A DNA stretch of 48,034 nucleotides, taken from an uncultured Arenicella sp. (lineage in GTDB: Bacteria > Pseudomonadota > Gammaproteobacteria > Arenicellales > Arenicellaceae). A program made the position numbers and the translations under genes. Below are positions 18,327-27,017 of this stretch, in pieces (the first letter of the stretch is position 1; every line of letters starts with the position of its first letter). Location: NCBI GenBank assembly GCA_938045295.1, contig CALINO010000023.1, positions 1 to 48,034 of the forward strand, read 5' to 3'. The notes below the pieces were generated by a model. The model worked only from the letters and a program-made list of their open reading frames with translations, did not search any database and was not told the origin of the DNA.

Positions 18327-18567
18327 CATTGGCCAGGTGCTGGTGTTCGGTGCTCAATGACTTCCGAGATTTTCTCTCTGGGGTTAATTTGCAAAAGAGG
18401 GTTTGAGTAGAACAGCGGCATTCGTTTTACGAATTGGTTGAGCGGTTCTTTGGTTTGTGTGTTTTTGTTGGTTGGTATTAGTGGAGGTCTTGTTTGATAT
18501 CGTTCAGCATCCATTGTGATTCTGGGGTATAATTTTTCTGTTAAAAAATCATTAAAATTAATGCCTA
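18327..18567. promoter_or_regulatory. Intergenic region upstream of gyrA with candidate -10
   Basis: TATAAT at 18528-18533 lies 35 bases before the gyrA ATG and is the best promoter element in this 241-base gap. No -35 with normal spacing is obvious. A 63-codon minus-strand frame here (18323-18514) lacks a ribosome binding site and is not called. Confidence 0.4.
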
Positions 18568-21153
18568 ATGACTGATCAATTCGCTAAGGAAACCATACCT
18601 GCCAATTTAGAGCAAGAGATGCGCCAGTCGTATCTTGATTACGCAATGAGCGTGATCGTTGGGCGGGCGTTGCCAGATGTTCGAGACGGCTTAAAGCCGG
18701 TGCATCGTCGTGCTTTATTTGCGATGTCGCAACTCAATAATGACTACAATAAGCCGTATAAAAAATCGGCGCGTATTGTTGGTGATGTAATTGGTAAATA
18801 TCACCCGCATGGTGATACCGCTGTCTATGACACTATTGTGCGCTTGGCGCAAGATTTCTCCATGCGCTACCCATTGGTTGACGGTCAGGGTAACTTTGGT
18901 TCGATTGACGGTGATTCACCGGCGGCCATGCGTTATACCGAGATTCGTCTTGAAAAAATCGCGCATGAAATCCTAGCTGACCTAGATAAAGAAACCGTTG
19001 ATTTCACTCCCAACTACGACGAAAGTGAACTGCAACCAACGGTAATGCCAACTAAAATCCCGACGTTATTGGTGAATGGTTCTTCAGGAATCGCGGTTGG
19101 TATGGCAACCAATATCCCGCCTCACAACCTAACTGAAGTTATTAATGGTTGTGTTGCAATGATTGATAATGAGGATATTTCCATTGAAGAGTTGATGGAG
19201 TATATCCCTGGGCCAGATTTCCCTACTTCTGGTTTTATTAATGGCGCCAAGGGCATTAAAGACGCCTACTTGACTGGGCGCGGAAAAATTTACATGCGCG
19301 CGCGCACCCATATTGAGACTAATGAGTCTAATGGGCGGCAAGCCATTATTGTCACTGAATTGCCCTACATGGTGAACAAGGCGCGCTTGTTGGAAAAAAT
19401 AGCGGAGCTGGTTAAAACCAAGAAAGTCGATGGTATTACAGAGCTGCGAGATGAGTCCGATAAAAGCGGCATGCGTATGTTCATTGCGGTGCGCCGCGGT
19501 GAAGTGGCCGAAGTAATTCTTAACAAACTGTTTCAACAAACCCAGTTACAGACGGTGTTTGGTATTAATACGGTTGCGTTGATTGATAATCAGCCTAGGT
19601 TGTTTAATTTGCGTGAGTTGCTTGAAGAGTTTATTAAGCATCGCCGTGAAGTGGTAACTCGCCGTACTATATACAACCTTCGTAAGGCTCGCTCTCGTGC
19701 GCATATTTTAGAAGGCTTGGCGATTGCGCTTAGTAATATTGACCCTATGATTGAGCTGATTAAAAATTCAGCCAGCCCGTCAGAAGCCAAAGAAAAATTA
19801 TTGGAGAAAACATGGGTGCCAGGGGTTGTGGCAGACATGATTTCTCGTGCAGGCGACGTGTCGTGCAAGCCTATTGGTCTTGACCCAGAGTTAGGGCTTC
19901 ATGGCAACACCTACAAGCTGTCAGAAAAACAAGCGCAAGCCATTTTAGACTTGAAACTGCACCGCTTAACTGGCTTGGAGCAGGATAAAATTCGTGAAGA
20001 GTACGCCGAAGTACTTGAGCGCATTGCCGAATATATCAATATTCTTGAAAACGTAGGCCGTTTAATGGAAGTGATTCGCGAAGAGTTGATTGCCATTCGT
20101 GAAGAATATGGCGATGAACGTCGCACCGAAATCATTAAAAATAAGCTTGATCTTACCTTAGAAGATATGATTGCTGAGGAAGACTTGGTGGTGACTCTGT
20201 CTCACGAGGGCTATGCTAAATCGCAACCTTTGAGTGATTATCGTGCTCAGCGTCGTGGTGGCAAAGGCAAGAGTGCGACGAAAACAAAAGATGAAGACTT
20301 TGTCGAGCGCATGTTTGTGGCTAATACCCATGACACCATTTTGTGTTTTTCGGACAAAGGCAAAGTGTATTGGCTGAAGGTGTATGAGTTGCCACAAGCG
20401 GGTCGAAATGCTCGAGGCAAACCTATTGTGAACTTGTTGCCTTTAGATTCAGGCGAGCATATTACCGCTATTTTGCCGGTTAAAGAGTACACCGAAGGTC
20501 ATCATGTGTTTATGGCCACCAGCGATGGCACGGTTAAGAAAACCTCACTGATGGATTTTTCACGCCCAAGAGCGAATGGCATCATCGCCTTAGACTTGGT
20601 TGAGGGTAATGAGTTGGTTGGCGTGGGCTTAACTGATGGCAATCAAGAGGTCATGTTGTTCAGCACTTCAGGTAAAGCCATTCGTTTTGCCGAGCAAGAC
20701 GTTCGTCAAATGGGGCGAACCGCCAGAGGTGTGCGAGGCATCAAGTTGCCAGAAGGTCATTCAGTTAATGCGATGATTATTTGTAATGCTGATGATGTTG
20801 ATTCGGCGGTATTAACGGTCACTGAAAATGGCTTTGGTAAGCGTACTTCGTTGGCCGAATACAATACCCAAGGCCGAGGCGGTCAGGGTGTGATATCGAT
20901 TCAAACCAGTGATCGTAATGGCAATGCCGTTGGCGCCATTTTAGTTGAAGATCATGATGAAGCCATGCTGATTACCAATGGTGGCACTCTTGTTAGAACT
21001 CGTGTGGCTGAAGTGTCGGTTGTTGGACGCAACACTCAAGGTGTTAAAGTCATTGGCGTGTCTAAGGGTGAGCAACTCATCAGTGTGGAAAAAGTAGCAG
21101 AATCCGACGAAGATGGCGGCGATGAGCCGGAAGAGGCCGTAGACGGCGACTAA
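18568..21153 (+). CDS. gyrA: DNA gyrase subunit A
   Basis: Breaks and rejoins DNA in the A2B2 gyrase that introduces negative supercoils. The 861-aa protein has the winged-helix/tower/coiled-coil breakage-reunion domain and a C-terminal beta-pinwheel. The catalytic tyrosine is Tyr123 in MRYTEIRL. The quinolone region reads [10 protein letters not shown]: Thr84 stands at the place of Escherichia coli Ser83, and Asp88 at the place of Asp87. The GyrA box needed for DNA wrapping is QRRGGKG at roughly residue 560. The acidic C-terminus is usual. The ATG has no clear Shine-Dalgarno sequence, yet the N-terminal sequence fits the family. It appears to stand alone transcriptionally. Confidence 0.98.
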   Translation: MTDQFAKETIPANLEQEMRQSYLDYAMSVIVGRALPDVRDGLKPVHRRALFAMSQLNNDYNKPYKKSARIVGDVIGKYHPHGDTAVYDTIVRLAQDFSMRYPLVDGQGNFGSIDGDSPAAMRYTEIRLEKIAHEILADLDKETVDFTPNYDESELQPTVMPTKIPTLLVNGSSGIAVGMATNIPPHNLTEVINGCVAMIDNEDISIEELMEYIPGPDFPTSGFINGAKGIKDAYLTGRGKIYMRARTHIETNESNGRQAIIVTELPYMVNKARLLEKIAELVKTKKVDGITELRDESDKSGMRMFIAVRRGEVAEVILNKLFQQTQLQTVFGINTVALIDNQPRLFNLRELLEEFIKHRREVVTRRTIYNLRKARSRAHILEGLAIALSNIDPMIELIKNSASPSEAKEKLLEKTWVPGVVADMISRAGDVSCKPIGLDPELGLHGNTYKLSEKQAQAILDLKLHRLTGLEQDKIREEYAEVLERIAEYINILENVGRLMEVIREELIAIREEYGDERRTEIIKNKLDLTLEDMIAEEDLVVTLSHEGYAKSQPLSDYRAQRRGGKGKSATKTKDEDFVERMFVANTHDTILCFSDKGKVYWLKVYELPQAGRNARGKPIVNLLPLDSGEHITAILPVKEYTEGHHVFMATSDGTVKKTSLMDFSRPRANGIIALDLVEGNELVGVGLTDGNQEVMLFSTSGKAIRFAEQDVRQMGRTARGVRGIKLPEGHSVNAMIICNADDVDSAVLTVTENGFGKRTSLAEYNTQGRGGQGVISIQTSDRNGNAVGAILVEDHDEAMLITNGGTLVRTRVAEVSVVGRNTQGVKVIGVSKGEQLISVEKVAESDEDGGDEPEEAVDGD

Positions 21154-21259
21154 ACGCCCAATTTTCACATTACTCTTTGTTTATCTGCTGTTTGCGCCAT
21201 TGCGCAAGGCGGGTTAGCGGCCTAATATGGATGAATTGTCAATCATTAGGTCTGTGAGT

Positions 21260-22264
21260 ATGAAAAAGGGGTATTTGTTTCGTTTTTTGATGGTCTCGGT
21301 TGGGTGCTTGTTATTGGTTGAGCACTCTTATTCACAGAGTCTTTCATTGTCTTGCGGTTCTGCTGATTATGAAAACGCTAAAAGAGCATTCGATTCCCTG
21401 ATTGAAAAACGCCTAAAGTCTCCCGAATCGATTGACTCTGCTGAGCTTGCTAAAGCGGCAAAAGCGTATTTGGCTGAAAACGAGCGCTGTTATGACCGTT
21501 TGTACGAGTCGGACGATCTGGCCGAGCAATCACTGAGCTCGCAAGCCATTGATCAGGGCGGCATTTGGTTTGACTCAATGCAATCAGGCCCTCAAAGTGA
21601 GAATTTTGTTACTTTCGGTACTAAATGGGGGGCTAACTCTCCGTTTCCTGATGGCACAAATAGAGCCGGCCCGCGAACCCCGGGAGGCGTGGTCACTTAC
21701 AGCTACATTGGCAACGGTGTGTCTCATGCGGCTGAAGGGGCGAGTTCGAATGTGTCTATATCCTCAATGTCCTCTTTCCAAAATTGTTTTTTTAATGAAA
21801 TAGAGTCTGCTTTTGTGCTCTGGTCAGCGGTGGCGGATATACAGTTTCGGCGTGTGTCCGATAACGGCGTGCCAACCAACTCTTCGGGTGCGTCTGGAGA
21901 TATTAGAATCGGCTCTCACAGCTTTGACGGAAGGTCGGGTGTGTTAGCGCATGCTTTCTTTCCGCCGCCGAATGGGAATACCATCTCCGGTGACATGCAT
22001 TTTGATCTGGCTGAGAACTGGACTTGCAATGCCAGTGGCATCGATATTGGCATTGTTGCTATCCACGAGCTTGGGCATGCAATTGGTTTGAGGCATGAGC
22101 AGTCAAATACGGCCATAATGAACCCTTTCTATAACCCCAATGTAGGTTCGTTGCGCACTGATGATATTAATGGCGCGGTGGCAATTTATGGGGCAGCCCC
22201 GGTTGTTGGTGCTGATGAGCCGCCAGTAGTGGCGCCAATATTGCCTTTGCTATTGGATGAGTGA
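21260..22264 (+). CDS. Secreted matrixin-like (M10-type) zinc metalloprotease
   Basis: Predicted secreted endopeptidase. The ATG at 21260 starts a signal peptide (MKKGYLFRFLMVSVG, cut near HSYSQS) and has AGG 9 bases upstream; the frame opens earlier at 21227, which would put 11 residues before the signal. The zinc site is HELGHAIGLRH (about residues 269-279 from this start), the three His ligands plus catalytic Glu of metzincins, followed by the Met-turn AIMNPFY. An ordinary cysteine-switch prodomain is not obvious, though about 100 residues precede the catalytic domain and include cysteines. The C-terminus is short and Pro-rich with no sorting signal seen. It sits alone between gyrA and serC. 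Substrate unknown. Confidence 0.85.
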   Translation: MKKGYLFRFLMVSVGCLLLVEHSYSQSLSLSCGSADYENAKRAFDSLIEKRLKSPESIDSAELAKAAKAYLAENERCYDRLYESDDLAEQSLSSQAIDQGGIWFDSMQSGPQSENFVTFGTKWGANSPFPDGTNRAGPRTPGGVVTYSYIGNGVSHAAEGASSNVSISSMSSFQNCFFNEIESAFVLWSAVADIQFRRVSDNGVPTNSSGASGDIRIGSHSFDGRSGVLAHAFFPPPNGNTISGDMHFDLAENWTCNASGIDIGIVAIHELGHAIGLRHEQSNTAIMNPFYNPNVGSLRTDDINGAVAIYGAAPVVGADEPPVVAPILPLLLDE

Positions 22265-22399
22265 CGGCTTTTTTAGTGATTGTTTCGCGTGATGTTTAAC
22301 TTTTGAGATTATCAATCGCGGATTAATCGCTAAAATCACAAAATGAGCCTAAAACAAGTGCAAAAATTATAGGGATTTTAATCGCGGCTTGTGTAAAAT

Positions 22400-22430
22400 A
22401 GCACGTCCAATCAATTGATGTGGGCGTGCT
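22400..22430. repeat. Near-perfect 31-base palindrome upstream of serC
   Basis: AGCACG-T-CCA-ATCAATTGAT-G-TGG-G-CGTGCT: the two arms pair along nearly their whole length with one wobble and one bulged base. It lies about 155 bases before serC and has no T-run after it on the plus strand. It could be an operator for the serC-rpsA run or a weak terminator for the protease gene. Confidence 0.5.
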
Positions 22431-22584
22431 AGAGATTCTTTCGCCCCGCTATCATAATTCGAATGAAGCCTGAACCTAATGCCACGCCAATGGTGACTAA
22501 CAACTTATACTGTAAATTAGTATCTACAGTTGTGCGTTCTGAGTCTGATCGAAGACCCAATTCTAAACTTTTCGAGGGCTTATC

Positions 22585-23667
22585 ATGAGTCGTATTTTTA
22601 ATTTCAGTGCAGGTCCTGCTGCGCTACCCGAGGCTGTGCTTAAAGAGGTGCAATCTGAATTGCTTGAATGGAATGGTGCAGGGGCTTCTGTTATGGAAGT
22701 TTCACACCGCGGTAAGCCGTTTATGCAAGCCGCTGCTCAAGCTGAACAAGACTTACGTGATTTGATGGGTATTCCAGATAATTACAAAATTCTGTTTTTA
22801 CAAGGCGGCGCAACTACGCAATTTTCGGCCATTCCATTAAATTTGAAATTTTTAGGCGCTAAGGCTGACTACGCTCATACTGGGCATTGGAGCAAGAAGG
22901 CCATCGCCGACGCAAAGCGTTTCGTGGATGTTAATGTGGTGTGCGACACCTCCGATGAAGGCTATAAACACGTTCCCGACGTGTCTCAATGGGCATTGAG
23001 CGATGATGCGGCTTACGTGCACATCACGCCGAATGAAACCATTGCAGGCGTTGAGTTTGATTGGTTGCCTGATACCGATAAGCCGATTTGTGCCGATTTG
23101 TCCTCAACCATTCTTTCACGCCCCATAGACGTTTCTAGATACGGCATCATCTACGCTGGAGCGCAGAAAAACATTGGGCCGGCTGGCATTACCATTGTGA
23201 TTGTGCGTGATGACTTAGTGGGCAATTTCCCTGATGACGCACCGCGCTTGATGGACTATCAAGTAATGGCCGACAGCGACAGCATGAACAACACGCCGCC
23301 TACATTTGCCTGGTATTTGGCCGGTAAAGTGTTTGCGTGGTTGAAAAGTAATGGCGGTGTTGAGGCTATGGCTAAAGTAAATCAAGCCAAAGCTGAAAAA
23401 CTTTATGGCTATATTGATGCCAGTGATGGTTTTTACACCAATCCGGTGGCGGTTGAAAACCGTTCATGGATGAATGTGCCATTCATTCTTGCAAACAGCG
23501 AGCTCGATGCCGCTTTTCTAGAACAATCACACGCAGCTGGGTTGCATGCACTGAAAGGGCATCGATCAGTCGGCGGCATGCGAGCCAGTATTTATAATGC
23601 ACTCGGTATGGACGCCATTGATGCTCTTGTTGACTTCATGGATTCTTTTAAAGCCGCTAACCAGTAA
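22585..23667 (+). CDS. serC: Phosphoserine aminotransferase
   Basis: PLP enzyme of serine synthesis (3-phosphohydroxypyruvate to phosphoserine), also used for pyridoxine synthesis in Gammaproteobacteria. The 360-aa length and the N-terminus [15 protein letters not shown] are typical. Other family segments: [20 protein letters not shown], and the PLP lysine in [17 protein letters not shown] at 22574-22578 gives a good ribosome binding site. First gene of a long same-strand run through rpsA; the next gene follows after 20 bases. The 320 bases between the protease and this start hold the palindrome at 22400-22430 but no promoter I would insist on. Confidence 0.97.
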   Translation: MSRIFNFSAGPAALPEAVLKEVQSELLEWNGAGASVMEVSHRGKPFMQAAAQAEQDLRDLMGIPDNYKILFLQGGATTQFSAIPLNLKFLGAKADYAHTGHWSKKAIADAKRFVDVNVVCDTSDEGYKHVPDVSQWALSDDAAYVHITPNETIAGVEFDWLPDTDKPICADLSSTILSRPIDVSRYGIIYAGAQKNIGPAGITIVIVRDDLVGNFPDDAPRLMDYQVMADSDSMNNTPPTFAWYLAGKVFAWLKSNGGVEAMAKVNQAKAEKLYGYIDASDGFYTNPVAVENRSWMNVPFILANSELDAAFLEQSHAAGLHALKGHRSVGGMRASIYNALGMDAIDALVDFMDSFKAANQ

Positions 23668-23687
23668 TAGAGGCATCGGTTCAAATT

Positions 23688-24857
23688 ATGTATAAAATTC
23701 AGACTTTAAATAATATCTCACCAGTTGGTTTAGCTAAATTGCCTACTGAGTCGTACTCAATTGCGGACGACGTTGAGTCACCTGATGCCATCATATTGCG
23801 ATCTTTTAAGATGCATGAAATGGAAATACCAGCTTCATTGAAGGCTGTTGGCCGCGCGGGTGCGGGTGTAAATAACATTCCCTTAGATAAAATGACGGCC
23901 GCAGGCGTGCCTGTTTTTAACGCACCCGGTGCTAATGCAAATGCGGTAAAAGAGTTAGTGGTTGCGTCTATTTTTATTGCTGCTCGTAATATCACTGAAG
24001 CGGTTAAATACACTGAAGGGCTTGAAGGCGGTGATGCCGACCTATCAAAATTGGTTGAAGCCGGCAAAAAGAAATACGCTGGCTTTGAAGTGCCTGGCCG
24101 CACATTAGGTGTGGTCGGTCTTGGCGCCATTGGTCGTATGGTTGCAAACACATGCGTAGATTTAGGCATGAATGTGGTGGGTTTTGACCCAGGTTTAACG
24201 GTGGATGGTGCATGGCAATTGTCTTCAGAAATCACACGCGCAAACAGCGTTGAAGAAATGCTGGGCAAGGTTGATTTTCTAACCGTGCACGTGCCATTAA
24301 TTGACGCGACCCGTGGGCTTATTAATGCCGAAAATGTGGGTAAGTTCAAACAAACCGCGGTGGTGATTAATCTTGCACGAGGCGGCATTATTGATGACGC
24401 AGCGGTTTGCGATGCTATTGATGCCGGCAAGCTTGGTGGCTATGTGACTGACTTCCCGAATAATCGCACGAAGCAAACGCCTAAAGTGATTGGTTTACCG
24501 CATTTAGGTGCGTCTACCGGTGAGGCGGAAGATAATTGCGCGGTGATGGTGGCCGACCAAGTGAGAGATTATTTGGAAAATGGCAACATTAAGAACTCAG
24601 TCAATTTCCCTAATGTGTCGATGCCGCGCGGTACTCCTAACCGTTTGGTTGTGTGCAATGACAATGTGCCTAATATGGTTGGACAAATATCCACCATTAT
24701 GGCTGAAGCGGGTTTGAATATTAATGACATGATCAACCAGTCGCGTGGCGATATTGCTTACACGATTGTTGACTGTGACACACAAATACCGCAACAAGTG
24801 GTTGATACCATTAAGCAGCTTGATGGAATTATGATTGCTCGCGCGATTCAAGACTAA
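23688..24857 (+). CDS. serA: D-3-phosphoglycerate dehydrogenase
   Basis: NAD-dependent first step of serine synthesis. The 389-aa protein belongs to the short SerA type: a substrate domain, a Rossmann NAD domain (VVGLGAIGRMVA), then a C-terminal ACT-like domain (QISTIMAEAGLNINDM). Catalytic residues are visible as Arg in NLARGGIID, Glu farther on, and His in PHLGAST. It lies 20 bases after serC, so two consecutive serine-pathway enzymes are coupled here. In the Pseudomonas version of this gene order serA is elsewhere, so its presence between serC and pheA is notable. Feedback control by serine via the ACT domain is possible but not shown. Confidence 0.93.
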   Translation: MYKIQTLNNISPVGLAKLPTESYSIADDVESPDAIILRSFKMHEMEIPASLKAVGRAGAGVNNIPLDKMTAAGVPVFNAPGANANAVKELVVASIFIAARNITEAVKYTEGLEGGDADLSKLVEAGKKKYAGFEVPGRTLGVVGLGAIGRMVANTCVDLGMNVVGFDPGLTVDGAWQLSSEITRANSVEEMLGKVDFLTVHVPLIDATRGLINAENVGKFKQTAVVINLARGGIIDDAAVCDAIDAGKLGGYVTDFPNNRTKQTPKVIGLPHLGASTGEAEDNCAVMVADQVRDYLENGNIKNSVNFPNVSMPRGTPNRLVVCNDNVPNMVGQISTIMAEAGLNINDMINQSRGDIAYTIVDCDTQIPQQVVDTIKQLDGIMIARAIQD

Positions 24858-24887
24858 TTATCCAGCAGCTAAAAGCGTAGATACTGA

Positions 24888-24917
24888 CAGAAGGTAATGA
24901 GCCAGAAGGCAATGAGC
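24888..24917 (+). repeat. Tandem 15-bp duplication of the pheA ribosome binding site and start codon
   Basis: CAGAAGGTAATGAGC at 24888-24902 is repeated as CAGAAGGCAATGAGC at 24903-24917, one base different. Each copy carries an AAGG and an in-frame ATG (24897 and 24912), so the pheA product can start at either. Confidence 0.85.
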
Positions 24918-26033
24918 GATAAAATTCAACAAGATTCGGCTGAGCTGCTTGAGCTGCGCAAGCAAATTGATGCGTGTGATCAGCAAATACAGCGTTTGAT
25001 TCAAGAGCGTGTTTTGGTGGCAGGCCGAATAGCCAAAGCCAAAACAGCGGCCGATGCAGATGCTTCATTTTATCGCCCAGAGCGAGAAGCGCAGGTATTG
25101 CGCCGTGTACGTGAGCGTAATATTAAATTGCGTGAAGAGCTTGACGGTTTGGTTAGTGACGATGACATGGTGCGCTTAATGCGCGAAATTATGTCCATTT
25201 CGTTGGCGGCCGAAATGCCGTTAACGGTTGCTTATTTAGGGCCGGAAGGAACCTACACGCAAGCTGCGGTTGTTAAGCATTTCGGTAACGCGGTTAAGTG
25301 CGCGGATGTGAAAACCATTGCCGATGTTTTTCGAGTGGTTGAACAGCGCAAAGCGCAGTTTGGCGTGGTGCCGGTTGAAAATTCAACCGAAGGCGTGATC
25401 ACTCACACCTTGGATTGCTTTTCCTCATCCACGTTAAAAGTGTGTGGTGAGGTTCAGTTGCCAATTAATCATCAGCTGCTCAGTTTGGCTGATGGTTTGA
25501 CCAGCGTGACCAAGGTCTACGCTCACCCTCAAGCGCTGGCGCAGTGCCGAAACTGGCTAGAACGCTACTTGCCCGGAGTTGAAATACTCAATGCTAACAG
25601 TAATGCAGAGGCGGCTATTATTGCTTCTAAAGATAAGCATGTAGCGGCCATTGCCAGTGACATGGCTGCTCGGCTGTATGAGATTCCAATACTCGCCTCA
25701 GGCATTGAAGATGAACGCAATAACACCACGCGCTTCTTGATCATTGGTAATGACAGTTACGCTGAGAGTGGCGATGATAAAACCACCATTATGGTGTCGG
25801 CGCCGAACAAGGCGGGCAGCTTGTTTGAGTTGCTAAAACCGTTGTACGACGCCGGTGTTGACATGAGCCGCATTGAATCGAGACCCTCACGTCAAACCAA
25901 TTGGGAGTACGTGTTTTTTATTGACTTAATTGGGCACGTAAATGACCCTATAGTCAGTGATGCACTTGCTCAATTAGAACAACAATCGGCCTTTTTTAAA
26001 TTGATAGGCTCTTACCCTGTGGGCGCGTTGTAG
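24897..26033 (+). CDS. pheA: Bifunctional chorismate mutase/prephenate dehydratase (P-protein)
   Basis: Catalyses chorismate to prephenate to phenylpyruvate in phenylalanine synthesis. The first ~100 residues are the helical AroQ mutase (LLELRKQIDACDQQIQRLI, with RAR-like basic positions), then prephenate dehydratase (LGPEGTYTQAA, VVPVENSTEG, and the catalytic NTTRFLIIG), then a C-terminal ACT domain with ESRPS, the Phe-binding motif. At 378 aa it is full length. Two candidate in-frame ATGs, 24897 and 24912, lie in a tandem duplication of the start region; only five residues differ. The stop is 2 bases before tyrA. Confidence 0.96.
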   Translation: MSQKAMSDKIQQDSAELLELRKQIDACDQQIQRLIQERVLVAGRIAKAKTAADADASFYRPEREAQVLRRVRERNIKLREELDGLVSDDDMVRLMREIMSISLAAEMPLTVAYLGPEGTYTQAAVVKHFGNAVKCADVKTIADVFRVVEQRKAQFGVVPVENSTEGVITHTLDCFSSSTLKVCGEVQLPINHQLLSLADGLTSVTKVYAHPQALAQCRNWLERYLPGVEILNANSNAEAAIIASKDKHVAAIASDMAARLYEIPILASGIEDERNNTTRFLIIGNDSYAESGDDKTTIMVSAPNKAGSLFELLKPLYDAGVDMSRIESRPSRQTNWEYVFFIDLIGHVNDPIVSDALAQLEQQSAFFKLIGSYPVGAL

Positions 26034-26035
26034 GA

Positions 26036-26917
26036 ATGTTGGAACAAATCACGATTATCGGAACTGGCTTATTGGGTGGCTCGCTTGCTCGTGATGTGCG
26101 AGACCAGCAGCTGGCCAAACGCATTGTGGGTGTGTGCCGTTCACAGGCTACCGCCGACGCAGCCATTGAGGCTGGCGTGGTTGATCAAGTTTTGCCGCTA
26201 GTTGAAGCCTGTAAAGAGGCCAGCATGATTGTGTTGGCAACGCCCATGCAGGCAATGCCGGCCATATTAAAAGAACTGGAAGGCCAGCTCAGTGCAGACG
26301 TTATTTTGACTGATGTTGGCAGCGTGAAAACCGAGTTGTATTCGGCCATTCGTCAAAGCGCGCCTTCGTTGCTTAAGCAGTTTGTGTTGGCGCACCCGAT
26401 TGCCGGCGGTGAAAACTCAGGCGTGATGTCTTCTAAATTAGGCTTGTTTAATCGTAAGCATGTGATTATTACCGACACTGAGGAAGTGTCTGAAGATATG
26501 GCCGCGTCTGTGGCTGACATGTGGCGTGCTTTAGGGGCAAAAGTGTTGCATATGAGCTTGCAAGAGCACGATGCTATTTTTGCTAAAACAAGCCATCTAC
26601 CTCATGTTATTGCCTTCAGTTTGGTTAATTTTTTGTGTGAGCAGAGTGATAGAGCACGCCTGTTTGACTTGGCCGCCGCAGGTTTTTACGACTTTACTCG
26701 AATTGCCTCCAGTGACGCCGAGATGTGGCGAGACATTTGCATTACCAATCGCGACGAAGTGCTCAACGCGCTGGATGGCTTTCGGAATCAAATTGATAAA
26801 ATCAGACAAGATGTTGCTAACGCAGACCAAGATGCTATATTGGGCTACTTTGGCAATGCCAAAGCGGCGCGCGATGACGGGCTGTTGAAAAAAGCAGAGT
26901 CTATGGCGCAGGGCTAG
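26036..26917 (+). CDS. tyrA: Prephenate (or arogenate) dehydrogenase
   Basis: NAD(P)-dependent oxidative decarboxylation in tyrosine synthesis. The 293-aa protein starts with the Rossmann motif IIGTGLLGGSLA and carries DVGSVK, HPIAGGENSG and the downstream SHLPHVIAFSL helix, all standard for the TyrA domain. It is the monofunctional form with no fused mutase or AroA domain; in Pseudomonas the same place holds a TyrA-AroA fusion, whereas here aroA is a separate gene 100 bases downstream. Whether prephenate or arogenate is preferred cannot be read here. It begins 2 bases after pheA. Confidence 0.93.
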   Translation: MLEQITIIGTGLLGGSLARDVRDQQLAKRIVGVCRSQATADAAIEAGVVDQVLPLVEACKEASMIVLATPMQAMPAILKELEGQLSADVILTDVGSVKTELYSAIRQSAPSLLKQFVLAHPIAGGENSGVMSSKLGLFNRKHVIITDTEEVSEDMAASVADMWRALGAKVLHMSLQEHDAIFAKTSHLPHVIAFSLVNFLCEQSDRARLFDLAAAGFYDFTRIASSDAEMWRDICITNRDEVLNALDGFRNQIDKIRQDVANADQDAILGYFGNAKAARDDGLLKKAESMAQG

Positions 26918-27017
26918 TGTCCCGTAGGCAATAACGTAAGGGTTTGCCGACCTTTGCGTGTTTTCAAACCTAACCAAAGTGCTAACCGGCACTTAACCAG
27001 ATAAGCAAGAAGTAGAA

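Noticed and set aside
18323-18514. 63-codon minus-strand frame between the membrane-anchored protein gene and gyrA
   Set aside because: No ribosome binding site, no recognisable features, and it covers the gyrA promoter region; most likely non-coding.
19129-19539. 136-codon minus-strand frame inside gyrA
   Set aside because: Antisense to conserved GyrA coding sequence with no start signal; a shadow frame.
23699-24430. 243-codon minus-strand frame inside serA
   Set aside because: It lies entirely antisense to an intact serA with clear dehydrogenase motifs; its Ser/Pro/Thr-rich translation is typical of an antisense shadow.
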